A stretch of 35,622 bases of DNA from Flavobacteriales bacterium (lineage in GTDB: Bacteria; Bacteroidota; Bacteroidia; Flavobacteriales; PHOS-HE28), in assembly GCA_008016945.1 (NCBI GenBank), contig SSGN01000086.1, positions 1 to 35,622 of the forward strand. Reading direction: 5' to 3'. Position 1 is the stretch's first letter. Each line of letters starts with the position of its first letter. The translations under genes were made by a program, and so were the position numbers. This document shows, piece by piece, positions 7,863-16,472 of the stretch. The notes below the pieces were generated by a model that saw nothing but the letters and a program-made list of their open reading frames with translations, was not told the DNA's origin and searched no databases.

Positions 7863-9007
7863 CCCAGGCCGATCGACCACCGATGCACGTGCTGCACACC
7901 TTCGCGAACAACACCACGGTGCCCTACCTCACCTGGTTCACCGACCGCGCCGTGGCAGAAGGCGCGCCGCGCTACAGCTTCATCATCATGCATCGGGAAC
8001 GGCCGAAGATGATGGACGAGATGCGCGCCAAGGGCTTCGAGGTGGTGTGGATCCCCTACGATGACGGGAAGCGCAAGCGCGGCATGCTGCGTGCCCTGCC
8101 ACTGCTCTGGTGGCACATCCTGCGGCTGAAGCCCGATATCGTCCACGTGAACCTGTTCGACGACAGCCTACCCGGACTGATGGCCGCATGGTTCGCCGGG
8201 GTACGGCGCCGGGTGATCACCCGGCAGGATACCGGCTTCCACTGGATGCATGCACCGCGCTGGGTGGCCTTGGACCGCTGGAACAACCGCATGGCCACCC
8301 GGATCATCGCCATTTCCGAGGAGAACAGGCGCTTCATGATCGACAAGGAACAGGCCCCGCCGGAGAAGGTGGTCCTGGTCCACAACGGCATTCCTCCGGA
8401 CCGGTTCACCCGGCAACACCCCGAGGTGATGCAGGATCTCCGCACCCGATTCGGCATCGGACCCGACCACCTGGTGATCGGGAACGTGGCCCGGCACGTG
8501 GAATGGAAGGGCCATCGCCATGTGATCCAGGCCGCTGCCCTCCTGGTGGCCACCCATCCGAACGCGCGCTTCCTGCTCTGTGGCGCCGGTGCGGGACGCG
8601 AGGCCATGGAACGATTGGCCCTGGACCTCGGCCTCCACGACCACGTCACCTTCATCGACCGCATCGAGCCCGAGCACATGCCCTCCTTCTACGGCATCCT
8701 CGACCTGTACATCCACGGCGCCACCTTGGAGCCCTTCGGGCTGGTGTACGCCGAGGCCATGCTGAACGGCATTCCCGTGGTGAGCACACGAACCGGTGCC
8801 GCGCTCGATGCCATCACCGACGGAGAGAGCGGGATCCTGGTGCCTGAGGCCAATGGTGCGGCCCTGGCCCAGGGGGTGCTGCGGCTGCTGGCCTTGGACC
8901 GGAAGGCCGTTGGCCGGGCCGGACGCGATGCCGCCAGGAACCTCTTCGTTTTCGACCGTATGTGGCAAGGCACCATGGCTGTCTATAACGACCTGATGAG
9001 GAAATGA
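7859..9007 (+). CDS. Glycosyltransferase, GT4 family
   Basis: The 382-residue protein has the two Rossmann-like halves of GT4. The N-terminal half includes PDIVHVNLFDD and ITRQDTGFHW. The C-terminal half includes VIGNVARHVEWKGH (strand with the conserved K), FLLCGAGAG, and EPFGLVYAE, an E-x7-E motif that binds the nucleotide sugar in retaining GT4 enzymes, followed by GIPVVSTRTGA. The ATG at 7859 is preferred to a GTG at 7850; an ATG at 7883 directly before HVLHTF is also possible. The stop TGA (9005-9007) overlaps the ATG of the next glycosyltransferase (ATGA), so the two are translationally coupled. The sugar and acceptor are unknown. Confidence 0.85.
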   Translation: MTQADRPPMHVLHTFANNTTVPYLTWFTDRAVAEGAPRYSFIIMHRERPKMMDEMRAKGFEVVWIPYDDGKRKRGMLRALPLLWWHILRLKPDIVHVNLFDDSLPGLMAAWFAGVRRRVITRQDTGFHWMHAPRWVALDRWNNRMATRIIAISEENRRFMIDKEQAPPEKVVLVHNGIPPDRFTRQHPEVMQDLRTRFGIGPDHLVIGNVARHVEWKGHRHVIQAAALLVATHPNARFLLCGAGAGREAMERLALDLGLHDHVTFIDRIEPEHMPSFYGILDLYIHGATLEPFGLVYAEAMLNGIPVVSTRTGAALDAITDGESGILVPEANGAALAQGVLRLLALDRKAVGRAGRDAARNLFVFDRMWQGTMAVYNDLMRK

Positions 9008-9885
9008 CCCAAGAACCGCTCATCACCGTGATCACACCGGCGTACAATGCCGCTGCGTACATCGAGGAAGCCCTGCGGTCGGTGCTGGCACAAACACACC
9101 GGAACCTGGAACTGATCGTGGTGGACGATGGCTCGAAGGACGCCACGGCCACCATCACCCGATCGCTGGGCGACCCACGGATATGCGTGATCTCGCAATC
9201 CAATGGTGGTGTTTCGGCGGCCAGGAACACCGGCCTCGGCCTGGCCAAGGGCGAATACATCACTTTCCACGATGCCGATGATGGCATGGAGCCCACCAAC
9301 CTGGCCGAAAAGCTCCGGGCCGTGCAGGAACACCAGGTGGACTGGGTGTTCGGCGACCTGATCCTCTGCGACCCGCAGCTTCGACAGACCGGCATCATGC
9401 GGGGGACGGATGGGGATGTGGTCCGGACCGTCCTGCTCGGCATCGACACTGCCGTACCCGGCACCAGCAGCAACATCTTTCTCAAGGCCCGTTGTTTCGA
9501 CAAGGGATATCGTTTCCCACTGAACCTCTCCAACGCCGCGGATCAGCACCTGGTGCTCTCCATGGCGAGCGCGTATCCATACCGCCACATCCCACGGGCG
9601 CTCACGCGCTATCGCGTCCTATCCACGAGCATGAGCAAGAACGTGGCGTTGTACGAAGCCGATCATCTGCGGCTGCATGCGGCCGCGGCGGCCATGGGCC
9701 TGCTCGATGACCCCGGGTTCGCGCGGATCTGCCGCGCCAACGCCTGCTGGTCCATCGGTGGAAGCTGGTGGGTGAACGGGCGTGCACCGGCCAAGGCGAT
9801 CCCCTGGTTGCTCCGTGCGGTGATCACCGACCCCCGGGTGTTGCTGCGCAGGCTACAACGCGGGCGCAAGGGGCGTTCGGCCTGA
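9004..9885 (+). CDS. Glycosyltransferase family 2 (GT-A fold)
   Basis: The 293-residue protein starts with the GT2 signature: ITVITPAYNAAAYI in the first strand and helix, VVDDGSKD near residues 40-47, NGGVSAARNTGL, and HDADDG near 89-94 carrying the DxD metal and nucleotide contact. The catalytic domain fills about 220 residues, then a short basic C-terminal region with no clear membrane helix follows. It would act at the inner face of the membrane, adding one sugar to the lipid-linked glycan. It is coupled to the upstream GT4 gene by a 4-base overlap. Its stop lies eight bases from the stop of the convergent galE, leaving almost no room for a terminator. Confidence 0.88.
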   Translation: MTQEPLITVITPAYNAAAYIEEALRSVLAQTHRNLELIVVDDGSKDATATITRSLGDPRICVISQSNGGVSAARNTGLGLAKGEYITFHDADDGMEPTNLAEKLRAVQEHQVDWVFGDLILCDPQLRQTGIMRGTDGDVVRTVLLGIDTAVPGTSSNIFLKARCFDKGYRFPLNLSNAADQHLVLSMASAYPYRHIPRALTRYRVLSTSMSKNVALYEADHLRLHAAAAAMGLLDDPGFARICRANACWSIGGSWWVNGRAPAKAIPWLLRAVITDPRVLLRRLQRGRKGRSA

Positions 9886-9893
9886 CCGACACC

Positions 9894-10937
9894 TCAGCCG
9901 CGGGACGCCTTGCAATGCTGTTCCCACGCCCAGGCCGAACGCATCATCTCACTCAGGTCGCGTTTCGCCTTCCAGCCCAACAACCGCTCGGACTTGGTGG
10001 TGTCCGACCAAATGGCCCCGACATCGCCAGCCCGCCTTGGCCCCAGCACATGGTTCACTTTCACCCCGGTCACTTGCTCGAAGGCCGTGATCGCCTCCAG
10101 CACGCTCACGCCATCACCGGTCCCCAGGTTGATGATCTCATGCCGATCCTCCATGGCCCCCCCCATCGTACGGTGCAACGCCGCGATATGCGCATCGGCG
10201 ATATCGCTCACATGCACATAGTCGCGTATGCACGAGCCATCGCGCGTGTCGTAATCGGTGCCGTGCACGTACATCCGGGGCAAACGGCCGCTGGCCGCAA
10301 GCGTGACCACGGGCACCAGGCTGCTCGGCGCGTTCTTGGGGTCCTCGCCGTTGAGGCCGCTGCTGTGCGCGCCCGCCGGGTTGAAATACCGCAGGGAGAT
10401 CGCGTTCATCCGGGGATCGATGCGCACATGGTCGGCCACGATACGCTCGCCGATCTGCTTGGTGTAGGCGTAAGGTGATTCGGCGTGCCCCAACGGCGTT
10501 CCCTCGCTCACCGGGAGCGATGCGATGTTGCCATACACCGAGCACGACGAGGAGAAGATGAACCGCTGCACGCCGTGCGCCGTACAGGCCTTCAGCACAT
10601 TGAGGAGCGAAGCGATGTTGTTGTGGTAGTACTTGTGTGGATCGGCCACCGACTCGGGCACGGACTTGTACGCGGCGAAATGAATGACCCCGGCGATGGG
10701 GCCTTCTGCGGCGAACACCCGTTCAACGGCATCCATCACGCAGAGGTCCACCGCATGGTTCCGGACCCGATGGCCGGTGATGGTCTCGATCCGGTCGAAC
10801 ACCGAGGGATCCGCATTGCCGAAGTGATCCAGGGACACCACTTCGCCCTTCCATGCGGCCAGCAGCTCGATGATGGTGTGCGAACCGATGTAACCGGCAC
10901 CTCCGGTCACCAATACCTTACCGTTGTCCATTGCCAT
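9894..10937 (-). CDS. galE: UDP-glucose 4-epimerase
   Basis: This enzyme interconverts UDP-glucose and UDP-galactose with bound NAD+, supplying galactose for the glycans made by the neighbouring transferases. The 347-residue length is close to the usual 338. The NAD-binding loop GGAGYIGS lies at residues 12-19, FSSSCSVYG carries the catalytic serine region, and Y156-x3-K160 (in SPYAYTK) is the short-chain dehydrogenase/reductase pair. RYFNPAGAH and the late DYVHVSDIADAH are typical of GalE. The frame is open further upstream, but the ATG at 10937 (or 10931) fits the family start. The first 20 bases overlap the end of the preceding glycosyltransferase, so the two are co-transcribed. A related 4-epimerase acting on UDP-GlcNAc is a less likely alternative. 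Confidence 0.92.
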   Translation of the reverse strand: MAMDNGKVLVTGGAGYIGSHTIIELLAAWKGEVVSLDHFGNADPSVFDRIETITGHRVRNHAVDLCVMDAVERVFAAEGPIAGVIHFAAYKSVPESVADPHKYYHNNIASLLNVLKACTAHGVQRFIFSSSCSVYGNIASLPVSEGTPLGHAESPYAYTKQIGERIVADHVRIDPRMNAISLRYFNPAGAHSSGLNGEDPKNAPSSLVPVVTLAASGRLPRMYVHGTDYDTRDGSCIRDYVHVSDIADAHIAALHRTMGGAMEDRHEIINLGTGDGVSVLEAITAFEQVTGVKVNHVLGPRRAGDVGAIWSDTTKSERLLGWKAKRDLSEMMRSAWAWEQHCKASRG

Positions 10938-12174
10938 AGATGCTGCGGTAGATCGTTTCCGCGATGCCAAAGTTGCGATACTTCTCGGCCAATGGCCTGA
11001 TGCGCTGGTAAAGTGCTTCGTGGCCTTCGGCCAGCAAGGCATCCATTTCCAACACCGCACGTCGGTAGCTGTCCGTGGAAAGCCCCTGCAGCACCACCCC
11101 GGCCCTGGCCTCGGCGATGATCCGCGAATCGTCGGAGATATCGGGGTTGATCAGCACCGGCAGCCCCAGCGCCCAGTACTCACCATCCTTGATCGGCGTA
11201 CAGTAGCGCTTGGTGGGCACGCTGCGCACGGGGGTGAGCGCGAAGTCGCCCAACCCCATGTACAGGGGCACTTCCGCATGGGGCACGAAACGGATGGTGA
11301 ACATGGAGGGATCCAGGCCCGCGGTGCGCATGTAGGGCTCCAGCTCCTCGGCACCATGGGCGGTGAGCAGCAGCGCATGGAAGCGCTCCCCCCAATGGTC
11401 CCGTGCCACCCGCAGCAGATCGAACACCTCTTGGTCCAGGTAGATCCCGCCGAACTTACCGGCGTACACCGCCACGAGCTTCCCCTCGAGCCCCATGCGG
11501 CGCAGCAGCTCGGGCGACTTCCGGTGCGCCCAGGAGAATCGGTCCAGGTCCACACAGGCGGGCTTCACGAAGAAGCGCTCGCACGACACGCCGAATTTCT
11601 CCCGCGCATAGCCCCGCATCCCCTCGGCACAGGCGATGTGCGCCACCGCACGGCGGCTCTGCGACCTTTCGGACCGGAACAAGGTGCGGAACGCCATGCC
11701 GGAGCGCCGCCAGGTCCCGTTCTCCACCATGGCCTCGGCATGCGGCTCGTAACTGTCCAACACCAACGGCCTTCCCGAAAGCACCGAGAGCAGGTGGCCG
11801 ATCATGCCGGCAGGCGTACACCAGGCATGGATGGTGCGCACCTGTTCCCTGCGGATCACGCGCAAGCCATGCCAGAGCAGGCGCGCCATCATGGCGAGGG
11901 CCGCTGGGCCGAAGGGCACGTACCGGAACGCGTGCAGCTGGATCCCTGGCTCCACGGATCGGCTCCCTTCCCGCCCATCCTTTTCCAACGTGAAGAGGTG
12001 GATGACACTCCCCGGCGGAAGCACCTTGCGCATGATGCGCAGGTAGGGCAGCGTATAGGTCTGCACCAACGCATCGGCGAAGCTCCAGTAGGTGAGCACG
12101 AGCACCGCATGGGGACGCGCTCCATAGCCCGTCGAGGTCTCTACTGCCGGAACGCTGTTCTGGACCTCCTTCAT
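10918..12174 (-). CDS. Glycosyltransferase, GT4-like
   Basis: The 418-residue product has a GT-B organisation. VLVLTYWSFADALVQTY opens the first half after a short N-terminal tail, HAWCTPAGMIG follows, and the second half contains VAVYAGKFGG, FVPHAEVPLYMGLGDFALTPV and a KDGEYWALGLPVLI block in the position of the donor-contact region. The frame continues far upstream in the database-style longest reading, but that part is the shadow of the previous gene. The ATG at 12174 overlaps the previous stop as ATGA and is the evident start. It lies between a polytopic protein and galE in a minus-strand run. Which sugar it transfers is not readable; the GalE product UDP-galactose is one possibility from context only. 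Confidence 0.78.
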   Translation of the reverse strand: MKEVQNSVPAVETSTGYGARPHAVLVLTYWSFADALVQTYTLPYLRIMRKVLPPGSVIHLFTLEKDGREGSRSVEPGIQLHAFRYVPFGPAALAMMARLLWHGLRVIRREQVRTIHAWCTPAGMIGHLLSVLSGRPLVLDSYEPHAEAMVENGTWRRSGMAFRTLFRSERSQSRRAVAHIACAEGMRGYAREKFGVSCERFFVKPACVDLDRFSWAHRKSPELLRRMGLEGKLVAVYAGKFGGIYLDQEVFDLLRVARDHWGERFHALLLTAHGAEELEPYMRTAGLDPSMFTIRFVPHAEVPLYMGLGDFALTPVRSVPTKRYCTPIKDGEYWALGLPVLINPDISDDSRIIAEARAGVVLQGLSTDSYRRAVLEMDALLAEGHEALYQRIRPLAEKYRNFGIAETIYRSIYGNGQR

Positions 12175-13670
12175 CGACCGGTGGGTTGACCGACCTTGTT
12201 CGGTGCGGGTGCCTTCCGCTTGCGTCGGACCACGTCCACGATATCCTTGATATGGCCCGTGCCCATGCGGAACTCCCGAAGGTCGAACTTGAGGTTCCGT
12301 TGTTCCATAGCCCGTTTCACGCGGGCGAGGTACACCACGATGACCATGGTGCTGATGTAGAACGGGACCATCGGGATCTTGAACCGGACCAACGCTCCGA
12401 AGTTGGGGGTGGTGACCCCCACGATGAAGGCGAACAGGATGGAGAAGACGATCGTCATCAGCAACAGAGGCGTTCCCAGCAGGCTTTGTACGAAGAAGCG
12501 GGGGCCTGCCCGGAGGATGGCCAGGATGGTGACACCCAGGATCCAGAGGTTCTCCAACCCGCTCAGGCGCATCATCACGTTCCGCGCCTCCCACAAGTAG
12601 GGTCTGAAAAGCGCTGCGTTCACCGCAACGGGGAACTTCGACAACACACCGGTCCAGGTACCATCGAACTCGCCCAGTTCAAAGGAGTTCTTGCCATACG
12701 CGGCGGCGTTCGAGAGATCACCCTGGGTCACCTGGATGGTCACCAAGGCATCCTCCAAGGCGAATTTGTCCAACATGCTTCCCAGACGGCTCAGCACCAA
12801 CACGCTCACCCCCACCATGGAGACGATACCGATGGGTAGCAAGACGAACCGGAACAGGAGGTTGCGCACCTTGACCACCCTGAAGTACAGGAGCCAGAGC
12901 ACGGTGGCCGGGAACAACACCATGAAGATGTACGGCTTGATGGCGATGAGCATGAGCCCGCTGATCGCCACACCCACATAGTTCCAATGCAGCCGCCGTC
13001 GTTTGAAGAAAGCCTCATCCACCGCGTGCACCCACCAACAGGTGGCGCTGAAGGTGAAGGTGTCCTTGAGGATCGCCGACCCCCAGAAGATGACCGATGG
13101 CATGAACAGGAAGGCGATCGCAAGCTGCCGATACAGCTGGGGGTAGTAGCTCACGAAGGTGCGATAGCACGCCCACGGGCCATAGAACGACATGCTGGCC
13201 ACCAACAAGGCGGTGACGAGGAAGCTCTTGAACGTGAAGAATGAGAATACGCTCACCAGCCGGATCACCGTGAAGGTCCGATCCTCGAAGAACAGATATT
13301 GAAGGGGCTTCGCCGTGCTGAGCGTGTACTTGGACCATGCCTCCATGGAATTGTCGCCCATCATCTGGTGCAGATACTCCATGGGGTTCTCCACGGCCAG
13401 GTTGCGCATCGCCAGAGCCGAGAAGTAATAGCCCGCAGCATCGCCCCCAGCGTAGTAGTAGAAGTAGATCAGGGTGAACGCCATGCCCCCGAACACCTTG
13501 GCCAGCATGCCCCAGACATAGTACTGGTACTCCGGCGCCTTCTTGATCATGATCGCCTTGGTGCGCGCGAACGACACGTAGAGCAGGAAGACATACAGGC
13601 CACCGAGCAGCCACTCCCAATAAGCGATCTCGACCTCGCCGAAGTAGTAGACGCTGATCAGGGGGGCCAT
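12171..13670 (-). CDS. Polytopic membrane protein, possible polysaccharide polymerase
   Basis: The 499-residue protein has about ten hydrophobic segments and a charged C-terminal tail of about 45 residues rich in lysine and arginine. No recognised family motif is visible. Aromatic-rich loops (EYQYYVWG, YFYYYAGGDAAGYY) and a long central loop of about 60 residues (from LDKFALEDALVT to the next helix) are present. Wzy-type polymerases and related glycan membrane enzymes have low sequence conservation, 10-12 helices and one large periplasmic loop, so this is a candidate by topology and context. The window has two flippases and no other polymerase candidate of full length. The ATG at 13670 is four bases from the preceding stop, and the end overlaps the glycosyltransferase start by four bases. 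Alternative: an uncharacterised Bacteroidota membrane protein with another role. Confidence 0.55.
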   Translation of the reverse strand: MAPLISVYYFGEVEIAYWEWLLGGLYVFLLYVSFARTKAIMIKKAPEYQYYVWGMLAKVFGGMAFTLIYFYYYAGGDAAGYYFSALAMRNLAVENPMEYLHQMMGDNSMEAWSKYTLSTAKPLQYLFFEDRTFTVIRLVSVFSFFTFKSFLVTALLVASMSFYGPWACYRTFVSYYPQLYRQLAIAFLFMPSVIFWGSAILKDTFTFSATCWWVHAVDEAFFKRRRLHWNYVGVAISGLMLIAIKPYIFMVLFPATVLWLLYFRVVKVRNLLFRFVLLPIGIVSMVGVSVLVLSRLGSMLDKFALEDALVTIQVTQGDLSNAAAYGKNSFELGEFDGTWTGVLSKFPVAVNAALFRPYLWEARNVMMRLSGLENLWILGVTILAILRAGPRFFVQSLLGTPLLLMTIVFSILFAFIVGVTTPNFGALVRFKIPMVPFYISTMVIVVYLARVKRAMEQRNLKFDLREFRMGTGHIKDIVDVVRRKRKAPAPNKVGQPTGR

Positions 13671-13673
13671 CGA

Positions 13674-14600
13674 TCAACCTTGGCGGCCTAACCAGACCGT
13701 GAGTTGCATACCGCGGCCGGTGCGCGCCATGTACCAGGTCAGCAAGGGGCTGATGAACGCCGGGGCGTAGGTCTGGCACACGTCGTAATAATGGCGCAAC
13801 AGCCGATACCCCGTTCGCCTGCCATCCTGCGCGAAGCTCTCCGGGCTGAATTCGTACAAGTGATAGGGCCTGTGCATAGGGCTGATGTTCGCCACATGGT
13901 CCAGCCCTTGCAACCGATACACCGCATTGAACAGGCTGTTCATCAACCAGCGCGACGATGGCACCTCGATGTGCATGACGCCACCGGGTGCCAGCCACCC
14001 CATGGCCTTGCGGACGCTCTCATGCGGATCATAGAGATGTTCCAGCACCGCACCGAAGGTGATCAGATCGAATGTCCCTGGGGGATAGTCCACATCCTCG
14101 ATACCACCGATGCGCAAACGTTCCGGACGGATCCCCATTTGTCCGATGGCCCGTGCATGGAACGGTTCAGAGGGCTCGAACCCATGTGCTTCGAAGCCCG
14201 CCTTTTCCAAGGCGATCATGGCTTTGCCAAGACCTGCGCCGATATCCAGCGCGCGCATCGTACCCGAACGTGGGCCGAGCAACTCCTTCGCATGGTCGAT
14301 CTCGCGCTGGAAATACCCCGGAACCACGTTGAAGTATTCCGGTCGCCAATAATCCTCCGGCGGTACGCCATAGTGATCCTGGATGTCGAAGGGTACGGGC
14401 TGCGGGTCGGCGAACACCAGCCGGCAACGGGTACAGCGTACAACGGTGGTGGTGATGGAACGCTGCTTGCGCGGGAACTTGCCCTGTGGTCGGTCGGCGC
14501 GCCTTCCCAGGACCTCATGCGCGCTCGTCGGCGACCCGCACATGTTGCAGGCCTCCACGGGCTTGAAGGTGTATCGTGAAATGGCGTGGGTAAGGGACAT
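13674..14600 (-). CDS. Class I SAM methyltransferase with N-terminal zinc-binding cysteines
   Basis: Taken from the ATG at 14600 the protein has 308 residues. Two CxxC pairs (C18/C21 and C56/C59) form a likely zinc-binding module, as in the sugar C-methyltransferase and UbiE/Methyltransf_23-like proteins of polysaccharide clusters. RALDIGAGLGKA near residues 116-127 is the SAM-binding loop, FDLITFGAVLEHLYDP is the motif after strand 4, and GGVMHIEVPS is the strand-5 region. Substrates of this group are usually sugars or small carboxylic acids; the substrate here is unknown. The frame also opens at an ATG at 14678 overlapping the rlmH stop, but the extra residues look unlike coding sequence. 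It lies 77 bases after rlmH and three bases before the polytopic protein. Confidence 0.75.
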   Translation of the reverse strand: MSLTHAISRYTFKPVEACNMCGSPTSAHEVLGRRADRPQGKFPRKQRSITTTVVRCTRCRLVFADPQPVPFDIQDHYGVPPEDYWRPEYFNVVPGYFQREIDHAKELLGPRSGTMRALDIGAGLGKAMIALEKAGFEAHGFEPSEPFHARAIGQMGIRPERLRIGGIEDVDYPPGTFDLITFGAVLEHLYDPHESVRKAMGWLAPGGVMHIEVPSSRWLMNSLFNAVYRLQGLDHVANISPMHRPYHLYEFSPESFAQDGRRTGYRLLRHYYDVCQTYAPAFISPLLTWYMARTGRGMQLTVWLGRQG

Positions 14601-14677
14601 GGGCAGCACGAGGTATCCGGGCCGGGCGAAGGTAGACTTCTGCGGTCGCCGATCCGCGCCAACGACCGTCGACGGCA

Positions 14678-15139
14678 TCAATGGTGGTAGGGGCTTCCTT
14701 GCAGGATGGCCGTGGCCCGATACAGCTGTTCGGCGAAAAGCACCCGCACCAGCTGGTGCGGAAAGGTCATCGCGGAGAGCGCCAGCACCAGATCGGCCCG
14801 TTCGCGGACCTCATCCGTCATACCATACGCACCACCCACCACGAACACCACCTTGCGCACCCCTTGATCGCGCCAAGACCCCAGGCGCCCGGCGAAACCA
14901 ACGCTCGTGAGCGGCGTGCCGCGCTCGTCCAGCACCACGACGCGCTCACCGGGCTTCAGCGCCGACATAATTCGCTCACATTCAACCCGTTGCTGGTACG
15001 CCACCTCGCCCTTTCCCGCCTCGGGCAGCACCGTTTGCTCCACCGAGAAGCCGCGCGGCAGCCTTCCGAGGTAGTGCGTCACCAGGTCCGATACCGGCCC
15101 ACGGTCCGTTCGCCCCACCATTAACAACCTGAGTTCCAT
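14678..15139 (-). CDS. rlmH: 23S rRNA (pseudouridine-1915 N3)-methyltransferase RlmH
   Basis: RlmH methylates N3 of pseudouridine 1915 in helix 69 of 23S rRNA, in the cytoplasm, using SAM. The 153-residue length matches the usual 155. The SPOUT-type trefoil knot signals are present near the C-terminus: VVFVVGGAYGM, then LSAMTFPHQLVRVLFAEQLY and a final PYHH. VVLDERG precedes them. The ATG at 15139 gives the family N-terminus MELRLLMVGRT. The frame extends upstream but that part would overlap the divergent promoter region. This housekeeping gene leads a minus-strand run of polysaccharide genes. The 74-base gap to the divergent DUF4783 gene must contain promoters for both directions, but no clear TAnnTTTG element was seen there. 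Confidence 0.95.
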   Translation of the reverse strand: MELRLLMVGRTDRGPVSDLVTHYLGRLPRGFSVEQTVLPEAGKGEVAYQQRVECERIMSALKPGERVVVLDERGTPLTSVGFAGRLGSWRDQGVRKVVFVVGGAYGMTDEVRERADLVLALSAMTFPHQLVRVLFAEQLYRATAILQGSPYHH

Positions 15140-15213
15140 GCCCGTACAACTGTTCGTAATTCTCCGACCGGCACTCTGATCCGTGGCCCGGTATTTGCCA
15201 AATTTCGCCACAA

Positions 15214-15624
15214 ATGAAACGATCGATGTCCAGATCAGCCCTGTTGTTCGCTCTCCTGCTCTCGGTCTTCGGGCTGCGTGCCCAGGATGGTGTGAAAGAC
15301 CAGGTCGTTCAAGCCATGCGCACCGGCAACTCCAAGGAGCTGGCCGCACATTTCATCGCCAATATCGACCTCACCGTGAAGGAGACCTCCGACGTGTACA
15401 GCAAGGCCCAGGCCGAGCAGATCGTCCGGAAGTTCTTCAACGACAACCCGCCGATCGACCTGGTGATCGAGCACAGCGGGGTGAGCAAAGTGGGCGATAA
15501 GTACTACATCGGCATCCTGCGCACCCGGACCGGGTATTTCCGGGTGACGTTCTTCCTGAAGAAGGCCGACTCCGGGTTCCAAGTGAAGCAACTCCGGATC
15601 GAGAACAGCAAGAACGACTTCTGA
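15214..15624 (+). CDS. DUF4783 secreted protein
   Basis: The 136-residue protein starts with a Sec-type signal peptide (basic MKRSMSR, hydrophobic core ALLFALLLSVFGL, likely cleavage after RAQ near residue 24). The mature part of about 110 residues matches the DUF4783 pattern with VYSKAQAEQIVRKFF, a GDKYYIG turn and TRTGYFRVTFFLKK. It probably folds as a small NTF2-like alpha/beta domain in the periplasm. Its function is not known. The family is characteristic of Bacteroidota and is often found directly before nadC, as here, with a gap of only two bases. A second ATG at 15226 would still leave a signal peptide. Confidence 0.85.
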   Translation: MKRSMSRSALLFALLLSVFGLRAQDGVKDQVVQAMRTGNSKELAAHFIANIDLTVKETSDVYSKAQAEQIVRKFFNDNPPIDLVIEHSGVSKVGDKYYIGILRTRTGYFRVTFFLKKADSGFQVKQLRIENSKNDF

Positions 15625-15626
15625 CC

Positions 15627-16469
15627 GTGCTTCCACCAGACACCGACACCCTCATCGCCCTGGCCTTCCGCGAGGATATCGGCGATGGGGACCATACCTC
15701 GCTGAGCACCATCCCGGCCAACGCACGTGGCGCCGCACGCCTGTTGGTGAAGAGCGATGGCGTGCTGGCCGGCGTGGAGCTGGCACAGGCCGTGGCCGCA
15801 CACTTGGACCCCGCCCTCGCCTTCCGGGTGTACCTGGAGGACGGTGCGCTGGTGAAACACGGCGATATCGCCTTCAACCTGATCGGCGCCACGCGCAGCA
15901 TCCTGATGGTGGAGCGCGTCCTGCTCAACTTCATGCAGCGCATGAGCGGCATCGCCACCATGACCCGCCGGTACGTGGAGGCCGTGGAAGGTACCGGCTG
16001 CCGCATCCTCGACACCCGGAAGACCACACCCGGCCTGCGCGGCGTGGAGAAATGGGCGGTACGCCTGGGCGGCGGCCACAACCACCGCCAGGGGCTGTAC
16101 GACATGATCATGATCAAGGACAACCACCACGACTTCGCCGGTGGCATACCCTTGGCCATCGCGGCCGCCAAAGACTACCTGGCACGCACAGGCCGTTCCC
16201 TGCCCATCGAGGTGGAGACCCGCAACCTCGACGAGGTGCAACAGGTGCTGGACACGGGTGGCGTACAACGCATCATGCTGGACAACTTCACACCCGATCT
16301 CCTTCGCCAGGCCGTGCAACGGATCGATCGCCGGTACGAGACGGAAGCCTCCGGGGGCATCAACCTGAACACCGTGCGCGCCTTCGCCGAAACCGGGGTC
16401 GACTTCGTTTCCGTGGGCGCCCTCACCCATTCGGTACCCAGCCTCGACCTGAGCCTGAAAGCCCTTTGA
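15627..16469 (+). CDS. nadC: Nicotinate-nucleotide pyrophosphorylase (carboxylating)
   Basis: NadC (quinolinate phosphoribosyltransferase) makes nicotinate mononucleotide, CO2 and pyrophosphate from quinolinate and PRPP in de novo NAD synthesis. The 280-residue length is normal. Conserved blocks are EDIGDGDHTS near the N-terminus, MSGIATMTRRYV, RKTTPGLR near residues 131-138, GGGHNHRQGL near 148-157, MIKDNH near 162-167, IEVETRNLDE, IMLDNF and the C-terminal ASGGINLNTV with VDFVSVGALTHS. The start is a GTG at 15627, two bases after the DUF4783 stop; no ATG is available near the expected N-terminus, so the GTG is accepted. Neighbouring nadA or nadB were not seen in this window. Confidence 0.95.
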   Translation: MLPPDTDTLIALAFREDIGDGDHTSLSTIPANARGAARLLVKSDGVLAGVELAQAVAAHLDPALAFRVYLEDGALVKHGDIAFNLIGATRSILMVERVLLNFMQRMSGIATMTRRYVEAVEGTGCRILDTRKTTPGLRGVEKWAVRLGGGHNHRQGLYDMIMIKDNHHDFAGGIPLAIAAAKDYLARTGRSLPIEVETRNLDEVQQVLDTGGVQRIMLDNFTPDLLRQAVQRIDRRYETEASGGINLNTVRAFAETGVDFVSVGALTHSVPSLDLSLKAL

Positions 16470-16472
16470 GGA

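Noticed and set aside
10938..11060. N-terminal extension of galE
   Set aside because: It is an out-of-frame reading of the glycosyltransferase; GalE begins just before the GGAGYIGS loop.
15192..15197. TATTTG before the DUF4783 gene as a -7 element
   Set aside because: Lacks the two-base spacer of TAnnTTTG and has no -33 TTG.
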